DNA from: Actinoplanes palleronii
Lineage (GTDB): Bacteria; Actinomycetota; Actinomycetes; Mycobacteriales; Micromonosporaceae
Direction: 5' to 3'
Assembly (NCBI RefSeq): GCF_016862315.1
Contig: NZ_BOMS01000069.1
Span: forward strand, 1-45,280
Length of the DNA: 45,280 bases
Below, one piece after another: positions 7,988-15,332 of this stretch; position 1 is the stretch's first letter, and each line of letters begins with the position of its first letter. Both the position numbers and the translations under genes were made by a program. The notes under the pieces are model-generated. The model worked only from the letters and a program-made list of their open reading frames with translations, was not told the DNA's origin and did no database searches.

Positions 7988-9439
7988 GTGCTCGATGAGC
8001 TGACCGCCGGGCTGCGCCCGGGCGATGACACCCCGGCGTTGCTGGGCCGCCGCACGGTCACCCGGGGAGACCTGGCCGAACTGCGTGATGGGTACGCCGG
8101 CGCGCTGCACGCCCGCGGCCTGCGCCCCGGCGACACCGTCGGGGTGGCCGTCCGGCCGGGCGCGCGAGCCCTCGCCGTGCTGCTCGCCGCGTACCGCATG
8201 GGTCTGCGGATCGCCGTCCTCGACCCCTCCGCCGGCCCGGACGTCCTGCTGGCCCGGCTCGGCCTGGCGAAGCCGGCCCTGATCGTCGCGGACGCGGCCG
8301 CGCAAGCGGTCGCCGGCTGGGCCGCGCCGCTGGCCCGGCGCGCCGGTCTGGCCCTGCCCGACCTGTCCCGGCTCGCCCCGACGGTGACCGTCGGCCGGCG
8401 CCTGCCCGGATCGGCGCCCGCTCTCGCCCTGGGTGGCGCGCCGCCACCGGTCCACGACGGCGACGGCGACGCGGTGGTCATCTTCACCTCCGGCACCACG
8501 ACCAGCCCGCGCGCCGTGGTGCACACCCGGGCCGGGCTCGGCGCCGGGCTGCGGTCCGTCGCCGAGCTGGTGCGCCCGGTGCGGGGTGCACCGATCCTCG
8601 GCGGGATGTTCTTCGTGCTGGTGCCGGCGCTGGCCTCGGGCGCACCGGTGGCCATGCCGTCCCGGCGGCCGCGGGCCCTGGCCCGGCAGATGACCGCGTT
8701 GCGGCCGCAGGCCACCTATCTGACCCCGCCACAGCTGCGGGCCGCGCTGGACGCGGGTGTCCCCTTCCGTGGCCGGGTCTTCAGCGGATCCGCGCCGGTG
8801 ACGGCCGCGCTGCTCGACCGGGTCAGGGCGGCCGGTGCCGACGAGGCCTGGTGCGTCTACGCGCTGACCGAGGTCTTCCCGGCCGCTGCCGTCGAGGCGA
8901 CCGCGAAGGCCGCGCACACCGGCGACGGCGACCTGGTCGGCGAACTCCTGCCCGGCGTCCAGGCCCGCCTCGCCGCCGGGACCGCTGGTGCGACGGGTGA
9001 GTTGTTCCTGGCCGGCGCCGGGGTGTGCGACCGCTATCTCGGCGCCGAACCGCACGAGTGGGTCGCCACCGGCGACATCGCCCGGCTCGACGGCCGCCGC
9101 GTCACCCTCGCCGGCCGGGCCAAGGACATGATCTTGCGGAGGGCCGAGAACATCTATCCCGGCCTCTACGAGCCGTCCCTGCACGTTCCCGGCGTCTCCC
9201 TGGCCGTCCTGGTCGGCGTCCCGGCCGCCGACGGCGACGAAGAGGTGGTCGCGATCATCGAGACGGTGCCGGGCGCGGACCGGGCACGGGTCCGGGCCGC
9301 CCTGCGCGAACCACTGCGCCGGATGGGCGCGGCCCGCCCGGACCGGGTGCTCTTCGCACCGGTCCCGCTGACCGGCCGCTCCCGCAAGCCGGATCGTGCG
9401 GCCGCCACCGCGCTCGCCCGCTCCGAGGCACGCCGATGA
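7988..9439 (+). CDS. AMP-dependent ligase, OleC-like (candidate beta-lactone synthetase)
   Basis: A member of the ANL adenylating family, 483 residues. Motifs in order: FTSGTTTSPR (166-175, P-loop), YALTEVFPAAAVEA (adenine/ATP region), TGDIARLDGRR and AGRAKDMI (hinge), and a C-terminal catalytic lysine candidate K467 (SRKPDRAA). Short matches to OleC as I recall it are VTVGRRL and the LTE-FP-AVE stretch. OleC converts a beta-hydroxy acid to a beta-lactone with ATP. A fatty-acyl-AMP or acyl-CoA ligase remains possible. GTG 7988 is the only usable start: GGAGG lies 5 bp upstream and the frame has no earlier start after the previous stop. Its TGA overlaps the next ATG (9436). Confidence 0.85.
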   Translation: MLDELTAGLRPGDDTPALLGRRTVTRGDLAELRDGYAGALHARGLRPGDTVGVAVRPGARALAVLLAAYRMGLRIAVLDPSAGPDVLLARLGLAKPALIVADAAAQAVAGWAAPLARRAGLALPDLSRLAPTVTVGRRLPGSAPALALGGAPPPVHDGDGDAVVIFTSGTTTSPRAVVHTRAGLGAGLRSVAELVRPVRGAPILGGMFFVLVPALASGAPVAMPSRRPRALARQMTALRPQATYLTPPQLRAALDAGVPFRGRVFSGSAPVTAALLDRVRAAGADEAWCVYALTEVFPAAAVEATAKAAHTGDGDLVGELLPGVQARLAAGTAGATGELFLAGAGVCDRYLGAEPHEWVATGDIARLDGRRVTLAGRAKDMILRRAENIYPGLYEPSLHVPGVSLAVLVGVPAADGDEEVVAIIETVPGADRARVRAALREPLRRMGAARPDRVLFAPVPLTGRSRKPDRAAATALARSEARR

Positions 9440-10188
9440 GGACGTTCGCGGTGATCGTGCCGGCCTACAACGAGGCCGCCTCGATCGGCACCACCCTCGC
9501 CGCGCTCGCCGCGCAGACCGACACCGACTTCACCCTGGTCATCGTCGACAACGCCTCCACCGACGACACCGCGGCCGTGGTCCGTGGCTTCGCCGCGCCG
9601 TTCCCGATCGAGGTGGTCACCGAGACCGAGCGCGGCGCCGGGACCGCCGCGGACACCGGTTTCCGGTACGCCATCAGCAACGGAGCCACCCTCCTCGCCC
9701 GCACCGACGCCGACTGCCTGCCCCGCACCGACTGGGTGGCGACCGCCCGCCGCTACCTCACCTCCGGCGCCGACCTGGCCTGCGGCCGCAGCGTGCCCCG
9801 CCGCGACGAGCGCCCGTCCCTCGCCGAGCGCCACGTCTTCCCCGCCGCCGTCCGGCTGGCCGCGCTCTACGGCCGCTACCGCAAGGCGCACCGCACACCC
9901 GAGTTCCGCACCCCGTACGTCCTGGTCCACGGCCACAACCTGGCCCTGACCGCGGACCTCTACCAGCGCTGCGGCGGCACCGCCCGGGAACCCCTCGAAG
10001 CCGGCTCGGAGGACGTCACCCTGCTCAACCGCGCCCGCCGCCACACCGCTCGGATCGTCCGCGCCGAGGACCTGGTGGTCGAGGCCAGCCTGCGGCGGCT
10101 GCGCGCGTGGGGCGCCCGCCGCACCCTGCTCTGGTACTGGGACCGGCGCTGGCGGCCGGCCACCCTGGCCGAGGTGCACGTGCGATGA
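9436..10188 (+). CDS. Family 2 glycosyltransferase (second copy)
   Basis: A GT-A glycosyltransferase of 250 residues, paralogous to the gene at 7166. Motifs are VIVPAYNEAASI, IVDNASTDDT, ERGAGTAADTGFRYA, RTDADCLPRTDW and VHGHNLALTADLYQRCGG. It lacks membrane helices. ATG 9436 overlaps the ligase stop (ATGA), and its own stop overlaps the P450 start in the same way, so the three are translationally coupled. The two GT2 copies flank the ligase gene, which suggests a duplication inside the operon and perhaps two successive sugar additions. Compared with copy one it has SEDVTLLNRARR near residue 195, where copy one has TDRTFLNRVRR; this region may shape acceptor choice. Confidence 0.85.
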   Translation: MRTFAVIVPAYNEAASIGTTLAALAAQTDTDFTLVIVDNASTDDTAAVVRGFAAPFPIEVVTETERGAGTAADTGFRYAISNGATLLARTDADCLPRTDWVATARRYLTSGADLACGRSVPRRDERPSLAERHVFPAAVRLAALYGRYRKAHRTPEFRTPYVLVHGHNLALTADLYQRCGGTAREPLEAGSEDVTLLNRARRHTARIVRAEDLVVEASLRRLRAWGARRTLLWYWDRRWRPATLAEVHVR

Positions 10189-11276
10189 CACCGGAACTGA
10201 TGCGCCGGGCCCGGCGACGGGACCGGCGGGTGTACCTGTTCAGCCATCCGCTGCTGTTCGCGCTGCTCACCGCGACCCGCCGGCGGCCGGTACGACGACT
10301 CGGCGGCACCGTGCTGGTCCACTCCCGGGACGCGTTCCGCGACGGGCTGACCCGGATCCCGCTGGACCGGTCCGCGGCCGGTACGACCGGGGGCGCGGCC
10401 GGCGAGCTGACCGGCGGTGAGCTGCTGTTCAATCAGGACGGCGCGGGGCATCGGGGCTCCCGTCGTACCATCATGGAAGCTCTTGGCGCCGAAGGCGTGC
10501 ACCGCCTGCGCCCGGTGTGGACCGCGGTCCTGGACCACCGCCTCGCCCCGCTCGCCGCAGGCGCACCGATCGACCTGGTCGACGTGGCCGCCGAACTGGC
10601 CGGCGCCACCACCGCCGCGCTGCTCGGCCTCGGCACCGACCCGCACACCCTGGCGACAGCGGCCCGGACGGCGGCGGCCGCGGCGTCGCGTGAGCACCTG
10701 CCCGGCCGGCCCCGCCGCCGCGCCGGACAAACCGCCGCGCGAACCGCCACCGCCGCACTGACCGCCCTGCTGGACGTGCCCGCCGAGGACCGGGCGCTCG
10801 CCGCGATGCTCGCCGTCGCCGCGATCAACACCACGGTCGCCGCCCTGCCCCGGGCCGTGGCCTGGTGCGCCGACGCCGACCTGTGGTCCTACGCGGACTC
10901 CGACCCGGACGCCCTGACCTCGGAACTGCTGCGTGTCACCGCGCCCACCCCGCTGCTCCCCCGGGTCGCGGCCGGTCCCGGCACGGCCGGCGGCTGCCCG
11001 GTACGCGCCGGCGACCGCCTGGTCCTGGTCGCCCGGCACGCCGCCGACGCGCACCGCACCGGCCCCTGCCCGGCCGACCCCGCACCGGCATCGGTGGCCC
11101 AGCTGGTCTTCGGCCTCGGCGCACACGCCTGCCCGGGCGCCCGGCTGGCCCGGCTCCAGCTCACCGACACCCTGCGGGCGCTGGCCCCGCACCGGCCCCG
11201 GGTGGTCGGCGCCCGGGTCGACCGGCGCAGCGCCCTGCCCGGCTGGTCCCGGCTGATCGTGGCCGCGACGCCATGA
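10185..11276 (+). CDS. Cytochrome P450
   Basis: A haem monooxygenase of 363 residues, a little shorter than the usual ~400. The haem loop is FGLGAHACPGARLA with the axial Cys316; the K-helix ExxR is ELLR at 247-250. The I-helix region reads AAINTTVAAL and keeps the TT pair, but the usual acidic residue (A/G-G-x-E/D-T-T) is replaced by Asn, which is unusual and may alter proton delivery. ATG 10185 overlaps the previous stop, and its stop overlaps the next start. No dedicated ferredoxin or reductase is in the window. A likely role is oxidation of an acyl chain or of the glycolipid made by this operon; this is inferred from context only. Confidence 0.9.
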   Translation: MTPELMRRARRRDRRVYLFSHPLLFALLTATRRRPVRRLGGTVLVHSRDAFRDGLTRIPLDRSAAGTTGGAAGELTGGELLFNQDGAGHRGSRRTIMEALGAEGVHRLRPVWTAVLDHRLAPLAAGAPIDLVDVAAELAGATTAALLGLGTDPHTLATAARTAAAAASREHLPGRPRRRAGQTAARTATAALTALLDVPAEDRALAAMLAVAAINTTVAALPRAVAWCADADLWSYADSDPDALTSELLRVTAPTPLLPRVAAGPGTAGGCPVRAGDRLVLVARHAADAHRTGPCPADPAPASVAQLVFGLGAHACPGARLARLQLTDTLRALAPHRPRVVGARVDRRSALPGWSRLIVAATP

Positions 11277-12157
11277 CCAGGAGATTGCGGATCGCGGTGA
11301 CCGGCGCGAGCGGATTCTGCGGCGGGGCCGTGGCCCGCTCGGCCGCCGCGGCCGGCGCCGACGTCATCTGCGTCGGCCGGCGGCCCGGCCCGCTCGGCGA
11401 GCATCGGTTCTGGGACGCCACGCGTGGTGCACCCGACCTCACCGGCGCCGACGTGGTGCTGCACCTGGCGGCCGCGGTGGGTGACCCGCTGCCCGGGCGC
11501 GCCGCCGCGGGCACGTTCCGGGCGGTCAATGTGGACGGCACCGCGCGCCTGCTGGAGTCCACCGGCGGGCGGCCGCTCGTCTGGGTGAGCAGCGCCAGCG
11601 TCTACGCCCCCGGGCCGGGGCCGATCCGGGAGGAGCAGCCGGTCGGTGGGCTCACCGCGTACGGGAAGACCAAAGCCGCCGGCGAACGGCTCGCCCTGGC
11701 CGCCGGAGCCGTGATCCTGCGACCGAGGGCCGTCTACGGGCCGGGTGATCCGCACCTGCTCCCGCGCCTGCGCCGGGCCGTGCGCGGCGGCCGGGTCCTG
11801 CTGCCCGGCCCGGACATCCAGCTCAGCCTGACCGCGGTGGAGAACCTCGCCGACGCCTGCCTCGCCGCGCCGGGCTGGCCGCCGGGCGCCTACAACATCG
11901 CCGACGCCACGCCCTACAGCCGGGATGCCACGGCCGCGGCGGTCTGCGGCGTGCCGGTCCGGCACCTGCCGATGCCGCTGGCGCACGCGGCCGTCACGGC
12001 AGGCACGGCCGTCGCGCGACTCACTCGTCGTCCGCAAACCCTTTCCCGGTACGGACTGGAGCAGCTGACCGTGCCCGTCGTCCTCGACATCTCCCGGGCG
12101 CGGGGTCAGGGGTGGAGTCCCCCGCGTTCGTTCACCGACTTCCTCGCGGCGTTTTAA
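11273..12157 (+). CDS. NAD(P)-dependent reductase/epimerase, OleD-like (3-beta-HSD type SDR)
   Basis: An extended short-chain dehydrogenase of 294 residues. It has the Rossmann motif TGASGFCG (G11, G14, G17), VVLHLAA, the catalytic Ser in WVSSASVY and Y130-K134 (YGKTK), then LRPRAVYGPGD, characteristic of 3-beta-HSD-type enzymes. OleD has the same LRP-x-GPGD-LxPRL layout and reduces the 2-alkyl-3-keto acid from OleA to the beta-hydroxy acid used by OleC. Sugar-nucleotide epimerase is the main alternative and cannot be excluded given the neighbouring GT2 genes. ATG 11273 overlaps the P450 stop. It is the last gene of the operon; TAA ends it at 12157 and a 156-bp gap leads to a TetR gene. Confidence 0.85.
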   Translation: MTRRLRIAVTGASGFCGGAVARSAAAAGADVICVGRRPGPLGEHRFWDATRGAPDLTGADVVLHLAAAVGDPLPGRAAAGTFRAVNVDGTARLLESTGGRPLVWVSSASVYAPGPGPIREEQPVGGLTAYGKTKAAGERLALAAGAVILRPRAVYGPGDPHLLPRLRRAVRGGRVLLPGPDIQLSLTAVENLADACLAAPGWPPGAYNIADATPYSRDATAAAVCGVPVRHLPMPLAHAAVTAGTAVARLTRRPQTLSRYGLEQLTVPVVLDISRARGQGWSPPRSFTDFLAAF

Positions 12158-12313
12158 GTCCACATCGGACGCTGCTTTCGGAAACCACGTGTTTCGAAAA
12201 CCTTCGGGAGTTTCCAAGGCTTGAGACAACACACGGAAACATCCAGTTCCGTTTTTGACACCGGCAACCACATCGGCATGATGTTCTCCGGCCCTTCCAC
12301 CCTGAGGAACTTC
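12158..12313 (+). promoter_or_regulatory. Leader of the TetR gene with repeated GGAAAC motif (candidate operator)
   Basis: This AT-richer gap carries several copies of one motif in both orientations: CGGAAAC at 12179-12185 and 12234-12240, GTTTCG at 12191-12196 and GTTTCC at 12210-12215. GAAAC (12181-12185) and GTTTC (12191-12195) form an inverted repeat with CACGT between them. ACGGAA (12233-12238) and TTCCGT (12247-12252) form a second one. The likely reading is an autoregulatory operator for the TetR protein encoded next. Whether the same motif controls the upstream operon is not shown, because it does not recur near 6158-6173. Confidence 0.55.
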
Positions 12314-12931
12314 ATGATCTCCCCGAACGCCGCGAGCGCCCCCATCGCCCGCCGCCGTGGCCGCCCGCCCGACCCGCACGCCCGCACGCGCATCCTCACC
12401 GCCGCCGAGTCCCTGCTCAACGACGCCGGGTATCTCGGCGTGACGATCGACGAGGTGGCCAACCGGGCCGGCGTCTCGAAGAAGACCGTTTACCGCTTCT
12501 GGCCGCACAAGCCCGCGCTGATCAGCGACCTGATCGTGGAACGTTCCGCGGTGCTGCCGGTGCCCGACACCGGTGACACCCGCGCCGAGCTGGCCACTCT
12601 CTTCGGCCTGATCGTCGAATACCTCACCGCCGGACACGGCCGAACCCTGACGCTGCTGGTCGCCGCCACCCACGACGACCCCGGCACGCTGAACCGTCTG
12701 CGCGACCAGGTGGTCACCCCGCGCCGGGACATCGGGCGCCGGGTCCTGCAACGCGGCATCGCCCGCGGGGACCTGCCCGCCGACGTGGACATCGACGCGG
12801 TGCTCGACCTGTGGAACGGGCTGGTGGCGTACCGGCTCAGCGGGCGGCCGGCGGCCCTGCACCGCCACACCATCGACCAGCTGGTCGAGCTCGCCATGAC
12901 CGGGCACATCCCGCGGCTCCCGCAGTCCTGA
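12314..12931 (+). CDS. TetR-family transcriptional regulator
   Basis: A repressor of 205 residues. The N-terminal helix-turn-helix is clear (RTRILTAAESLL, VTIDEVANRAGVSKKTVYRFW), after an RRRGRPP basic arm. The C-terminal ligand domain (about 75-200) has a TetR_C-like helical pattern. ATG 12314 is preferred because GAGGAA lies 4 bp upstream and the basic arm follows directly; the frame extends to 12221, but that part is low in similarity and includes the operator-like repeats. It lies on the same strand 156 bp after the OleD-like gene and is the natural candidate for a local regulator of that operon or of itself. The ligand is unknown. Confidence 0.85.
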   Translation: MISPNAASAPIARRRGRPPDPHARTRILTAAESLLNDAGYLGVTIDEVANRAGVSKKTVYRFWPHKPALISDLIVERSAVLPVPDTGDTRAELATLFGLIVEYLTAGHGRTLTLLVAATHDDPGTLNRLRDQVVTPRRDIGRRVLQRGIARGDLPADVDIDAVLDLWNGLVAYRLSGRPAALHRHTIDQLVELAMTGHIPRLPQS

Positions 12932-13204
12932 CCGGTGGCCGCGCGGGGGTGCCGAGAACCCCCGCGCGGTAACGGCAAGGTTGCAGATCCTCGACTCGCC
13001 CCGCGCGTCGCGCCCGTAGGTCCGCCGTGGCAAAACGGCATCTTCTACCCTGAATCCGTCCACGAAACCGGACAGAAGGCACCTCACACCGCCACCACGC
13101 GATGGCACAGGGTAACCCGCATCACGGTGTCAACGCCGTTGACACCGGCCGTCAACGGTGTTGACACTACTGCGGTAACCATCGCTGTCCGAAAGCGTTC
13201 AGTC
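12932..13204. promoter_or_regulatory. Intergenic region with nested TTGACAC palindrome
   Basis: This 273-bp gap contains a 41-bp nested inverted repeat at 13127-13167. GTGTCAACG and CGTTGACAC form a 9+1+9 perfect palindrome (13127-13145). GTCAAC and GTTGAC (13151-13163) form a second one. The two halves together also pair over 17 bp with one mismatch. TTGACA at 13161-13166 would serve as a -35 box, but no -10 is visible at normal spacing. The array lies 38 bp before the GtrA start, an ideal place for an operator of an unidentified dimeric or tetrameric regulator. Confidence 0.6.
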
Positions 13205-14173
13205 ATGTCAAGTGCCTCAGTACGGCCCGGCCGCTCCACCTCGTGGAACGCCACCATGCCCCGCCAGTTGTTCTGGTTCGTGCTGGTCGGCGCGCTGAGC
13301 ACGGTCCTCCAGACGATCGTGTACATCTCGGTGCGCGACGTCGTCGCCGCGACCTGGGCGAGCTGGCTGGCCCTGCTCGTGGTCACCCCGGTCAACACCG
13401 AGGCGCACCGCCGGATCACCTTCAACGTGACCACCAACGCGATCGGCCGCCTGCACGTCGAGGCCGGGCTCACCTCGGTCGTCGTCTACCTGGCGAACCT
13501 CGAGGTCGCGCCGTACTTCGCCTCGATCGCCGGCCCGAACCCGTCCGCGCTGACCGAGTCGATGATCCTGGCGCTCACCGGCAGCCTGGTCGGTGGCGTC
13601 CGCTACCTCGTCCTGCGCACCTGGGTCTTCGCCGCCCGCCGGCACACCTCCGACGCACCCGGGGATCCGGTCACCATCAAAACCGGCAAACCCCGCAGCG
13701 GTACGGCCGGAGCCGGCACCAGGCTGCGGCCGGGAACTCCCGGCATTCTTGCCACTTCCGGTCTCGCCGCCGCTTCCGGTCTCGCCGCCACTTCCGGCCT
13801 TGCCGCCGCTTCCGGCACGGTCACGGATCGCCGCGCGCGGCGGAACACCCTGCGCCGCGGCCCCGGCCGGTTCCGCACCAACGCCGCTCCGCTCGCGGCG
13901 GGCCCGCCCGCAGCCGGTCCCGACGTGCTCACCGCGGAGACGGTCACACCCGGCCTGTCCGCCACCACATCGGCCTCTGATCACTCCGCGGGCCGTGGCA
14001 TCACCGGCGGTCTGCCGCTCGCCGCGCTGGCCTGCCTCGGCACGATGGCGCCGATCCCGACCGCCCGCCTCTGCCTCGGCCACGCCGGCAACGGCGTCCT
14101 GAACCAGCGCCCGCCGGGCCGCATCCGCGCCTGGCACCGCAACCGCCGCCAGCACCTGACCGCCCGCAGCTGA
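13205..14173 (+). CDS. GtrA-family membrane protein with long low-complexity tail
   Basis: A protein of 322 residues. The first ~145 are a GtrA domain with four membrane helices (LFWFVLVGALSTVLQTIVYI; ASWLALLVVTPVN; LTSVVVYLANLEV; ILALTGSLVGGVRYLVL) and the typical N-x-x-x-RRITF motif. GtrA proteins are thought to move lipid-linked sugars across the membrane or support cell-wall polysaccharide synthesis. The remaining ~175 residues form an unusual Ala/Ser/Pro/Arg-rich tail with an in-frame 18-bp repeat (ATSGLAAASGLAATSGLAAA). ATG 13205 is chosen; earlier in-frame starts would run through the palindromic operator. A partner glycosyltransferase is not adjacent. The tail is long for the family and its coding status is less certain than the core. 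Confidence 0.75.
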   Translation: MSSASVRPGRSTSWNATMPRQLFWFVLVGALSTVLQTIVYISVRDVVAATWASWLALLVVTPVNTEAHRRITFNVTTNAIGRLHVEAGLTSVVVYLANLEVAPYFASIAGPNPSALTESMILALTGSLVGGVRYLVLRTWVFAARRHTSDAPGDPVTIKTGKPRSGTAGAGTRLRPGTPGILATSGLAAASGLAATSGLAAASGTVTDRRARRNTLRRGPGRFRTNAAPLAAGPPAAGPDVLTAETVTPGLSATTSASDHSAGRGITGGLPLAALACLGTMAPIPTARLCLGHAGNGVLNQRPPGRIRAWHRNRRQHLTARS

Positions 14174-14454
14174 CCCGCCTGGGCGATGACGCGACCTCCC
14201 CGAGTGCGCGAACAGCCTCCCCCGAGCCACCTCTGCCTTCCCGGCCGCCTCGCGCGATCATGATGATGTGCGCCCACATTTCGACCCGAACTCGCCACAT
14301 CGCGAGAGCGACAGCTGGGCGCGGGGAGTCGCGGCGCGGGGCGCCGAGAACAAGACGGCCGAGCCTGGCCCGGGCGCCGGGCTGGACGCGCTCGCTCGCC
14401 GCGACAACAGAGGACCGGCAGGCTTCAGCAGAGGGTAGGCCGATCATGCGGCGG
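14174..14454. other. Intergenic region, no gene seen
   Basis: The 281-bp space between the convergent GtrA gene and the small minus-strand gene has no reading frame with coding character. CATCATGATG-like runs near 14258-14268 are lower in GC. No clear stem-loop terminator with a T-run was found. Confidence 0.4.
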
Positions 14455-14916
14455 TCAGCCGACCGCGGCGGCGCGGGTCAGTTCCCGCGACATGACCCGC
14501 CGCATCGCGGCGACAACATCGCGGGCTGGGAACCGTTCGACGGCTTGACGTTCGGCGCGGGCGACCGCGCCGAACATCCTTTCGGCCGGCACGGTGCGCA
14601 GCGTGGCGACGAGCCAGCCTTCCAGGTCGTCCAACTGGTCCGGCAGTTCAAGGGCTTCCGGGGTCGGTGCGGGCACCGGGCCGGTGAGATCCGGCAGCGG
14701 GGTCCCGGCCGAGGCATAGGAGCCGACGGGCATCCCGACCCGGTACGGATGCACGCACGCCGGGGTGCCGTCCGATCCGGCTCGCCATCCGAGGTCAGGC
14801 CGGTACGGGTACTGCGGGCCAGGCTTCTGCAGCACGTCGAACCTGCCCGGACCGAGCGTCTGGGCCGGGCACACCGCGCACGTATCGGCCTCCCACTGAG
14901 GCAACGGACCCGTCAT
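14455..14916 (-). CDS. Hypothetical protein
   Basis: A 153-residue protein I do not recognise. It begins MTGPLPQWEADTCAVCPAQ, with a CxxC pair near residue 13-16 and another Cys at about 54 (ACVHPYR), then a Pro-rich linker and an acidic/helical C-terminal half (LDDLEGWLVATLRTVPAERMFGAVARAERQAVERFPARDVVAAMRRVM). The Cys pair might bind metal. The tail looks helical and charged. It lies next to a likely pseudogene on the other strand whose ATG overlaps its own ATG. Composition is somewhat less GC-biased than the flanking genes. Small proteins of this sort are common in integrative elements of actinomycetes, but no integrase or att site is present here. Confidence 0.55.
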   Translation of the reverse strand: MTGPLPQWEADTCAVCPAQTLGPGRFDVLQKPGPQYPYRPDLGWRAGSDGTPACVHPYRVGMPVGSYASAGTPLPDLTGPVPAPTPEALELPDQLDDLEGWLVATLRTVPAERMFGAVARAERQAVERFPARDVVAAMRRVMSRELTRAAAVG

Positions 14917-15209
14917 GTCCCGCCATGCTAGTCACGCGAGCGCCGAGCCGGCGTGTGCGACGCTCCTCCATGACCTGCCCGAGTTCGCCCCGCCCAGCGT
15001 TGACGTGAAGGCCTTCCTCGTCGCCCGGTACGGCGCGGAGACCGCGCACGTCGTTCTGGCGCTGGCCGTCGAGCACCAGGCTCTCGACCAGCCACCCGCC
15101 GATCGACACCTCCGACTCGACAGCGGTCTCCGGGGTGGCGGTAGTTCGCGATTTCGTCCCGGATGGAACTCGGTGATGGTGTCGTCGGAGGCCGAAGCCG
15201 AAGCGTTGA
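14915..15209 (+). pseudogene. Small hypothetical gene, frameshifted and with an internal stop
   Basis: From 14915 one frame looks coding up to about 15095 (PSVDVKAFLVARYGAETA, then HVVLALAVEHQALDQ). The coding character then moves to the +1-shifted frame (PPIDTSDSTAVSGVAVV, then RDFVPDGTR), which meets TGA at 15174-15176. After that stop the same frame goes on as WCRRRPKPKR and stops at 15207-15209. The simplest reading is one short gene that suffered a single-base indel near 15095-15100 and a TGG-to-TGA change at 15174. The evidence is codon pattern only; no homologue was compared. Confidence 0.35.
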
Positions 15210-15332
15210 ACGCGGGCGGGCACGGCGACAACTAGCACGAGGTGTGGTTGATGGAGTCCGGCGCGCTGCCGGAACAGAAGGCGTGGGGCAGCGCGGCACG
15301 AGGGACGCGACGCAGGGTCGGGGCGTGAGGGG

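Noticed and set aside
7906..7998. 30-codon reading frame between the first GT2 and the ligase, with an ATGA overlap
   Set aside because: The translation (MTAPETAAPEVAVPGTVRSA...) is repetitive, has no known fold, and the ligase GTG lies inside it; most likely chance.
6965..9184. 739-codon minus-strand frame opposite the GT2 and ligase genes
   Set aside because: Shadow of strongly supported plus-strand genes.
10889..13108. 739-codon minus-strand frame opposite the P450 and reductase genes
   Set aside because: Gly/Arg/Gln-rich antisense translation of high-GC coding DNA with no motif.
13161..13166. TTGACA as a housekeeping -35 box
   Set aside because: No -10 hexamer at 16-18 bp; it is better explained as part of the palindrome.
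15174..15176. TGA in the small gene considered as selenocysteine
   Set aside because: No SECIS-like hairpin or selenoprotein partner; the frame is also shifted upstream, so decay is simpler.
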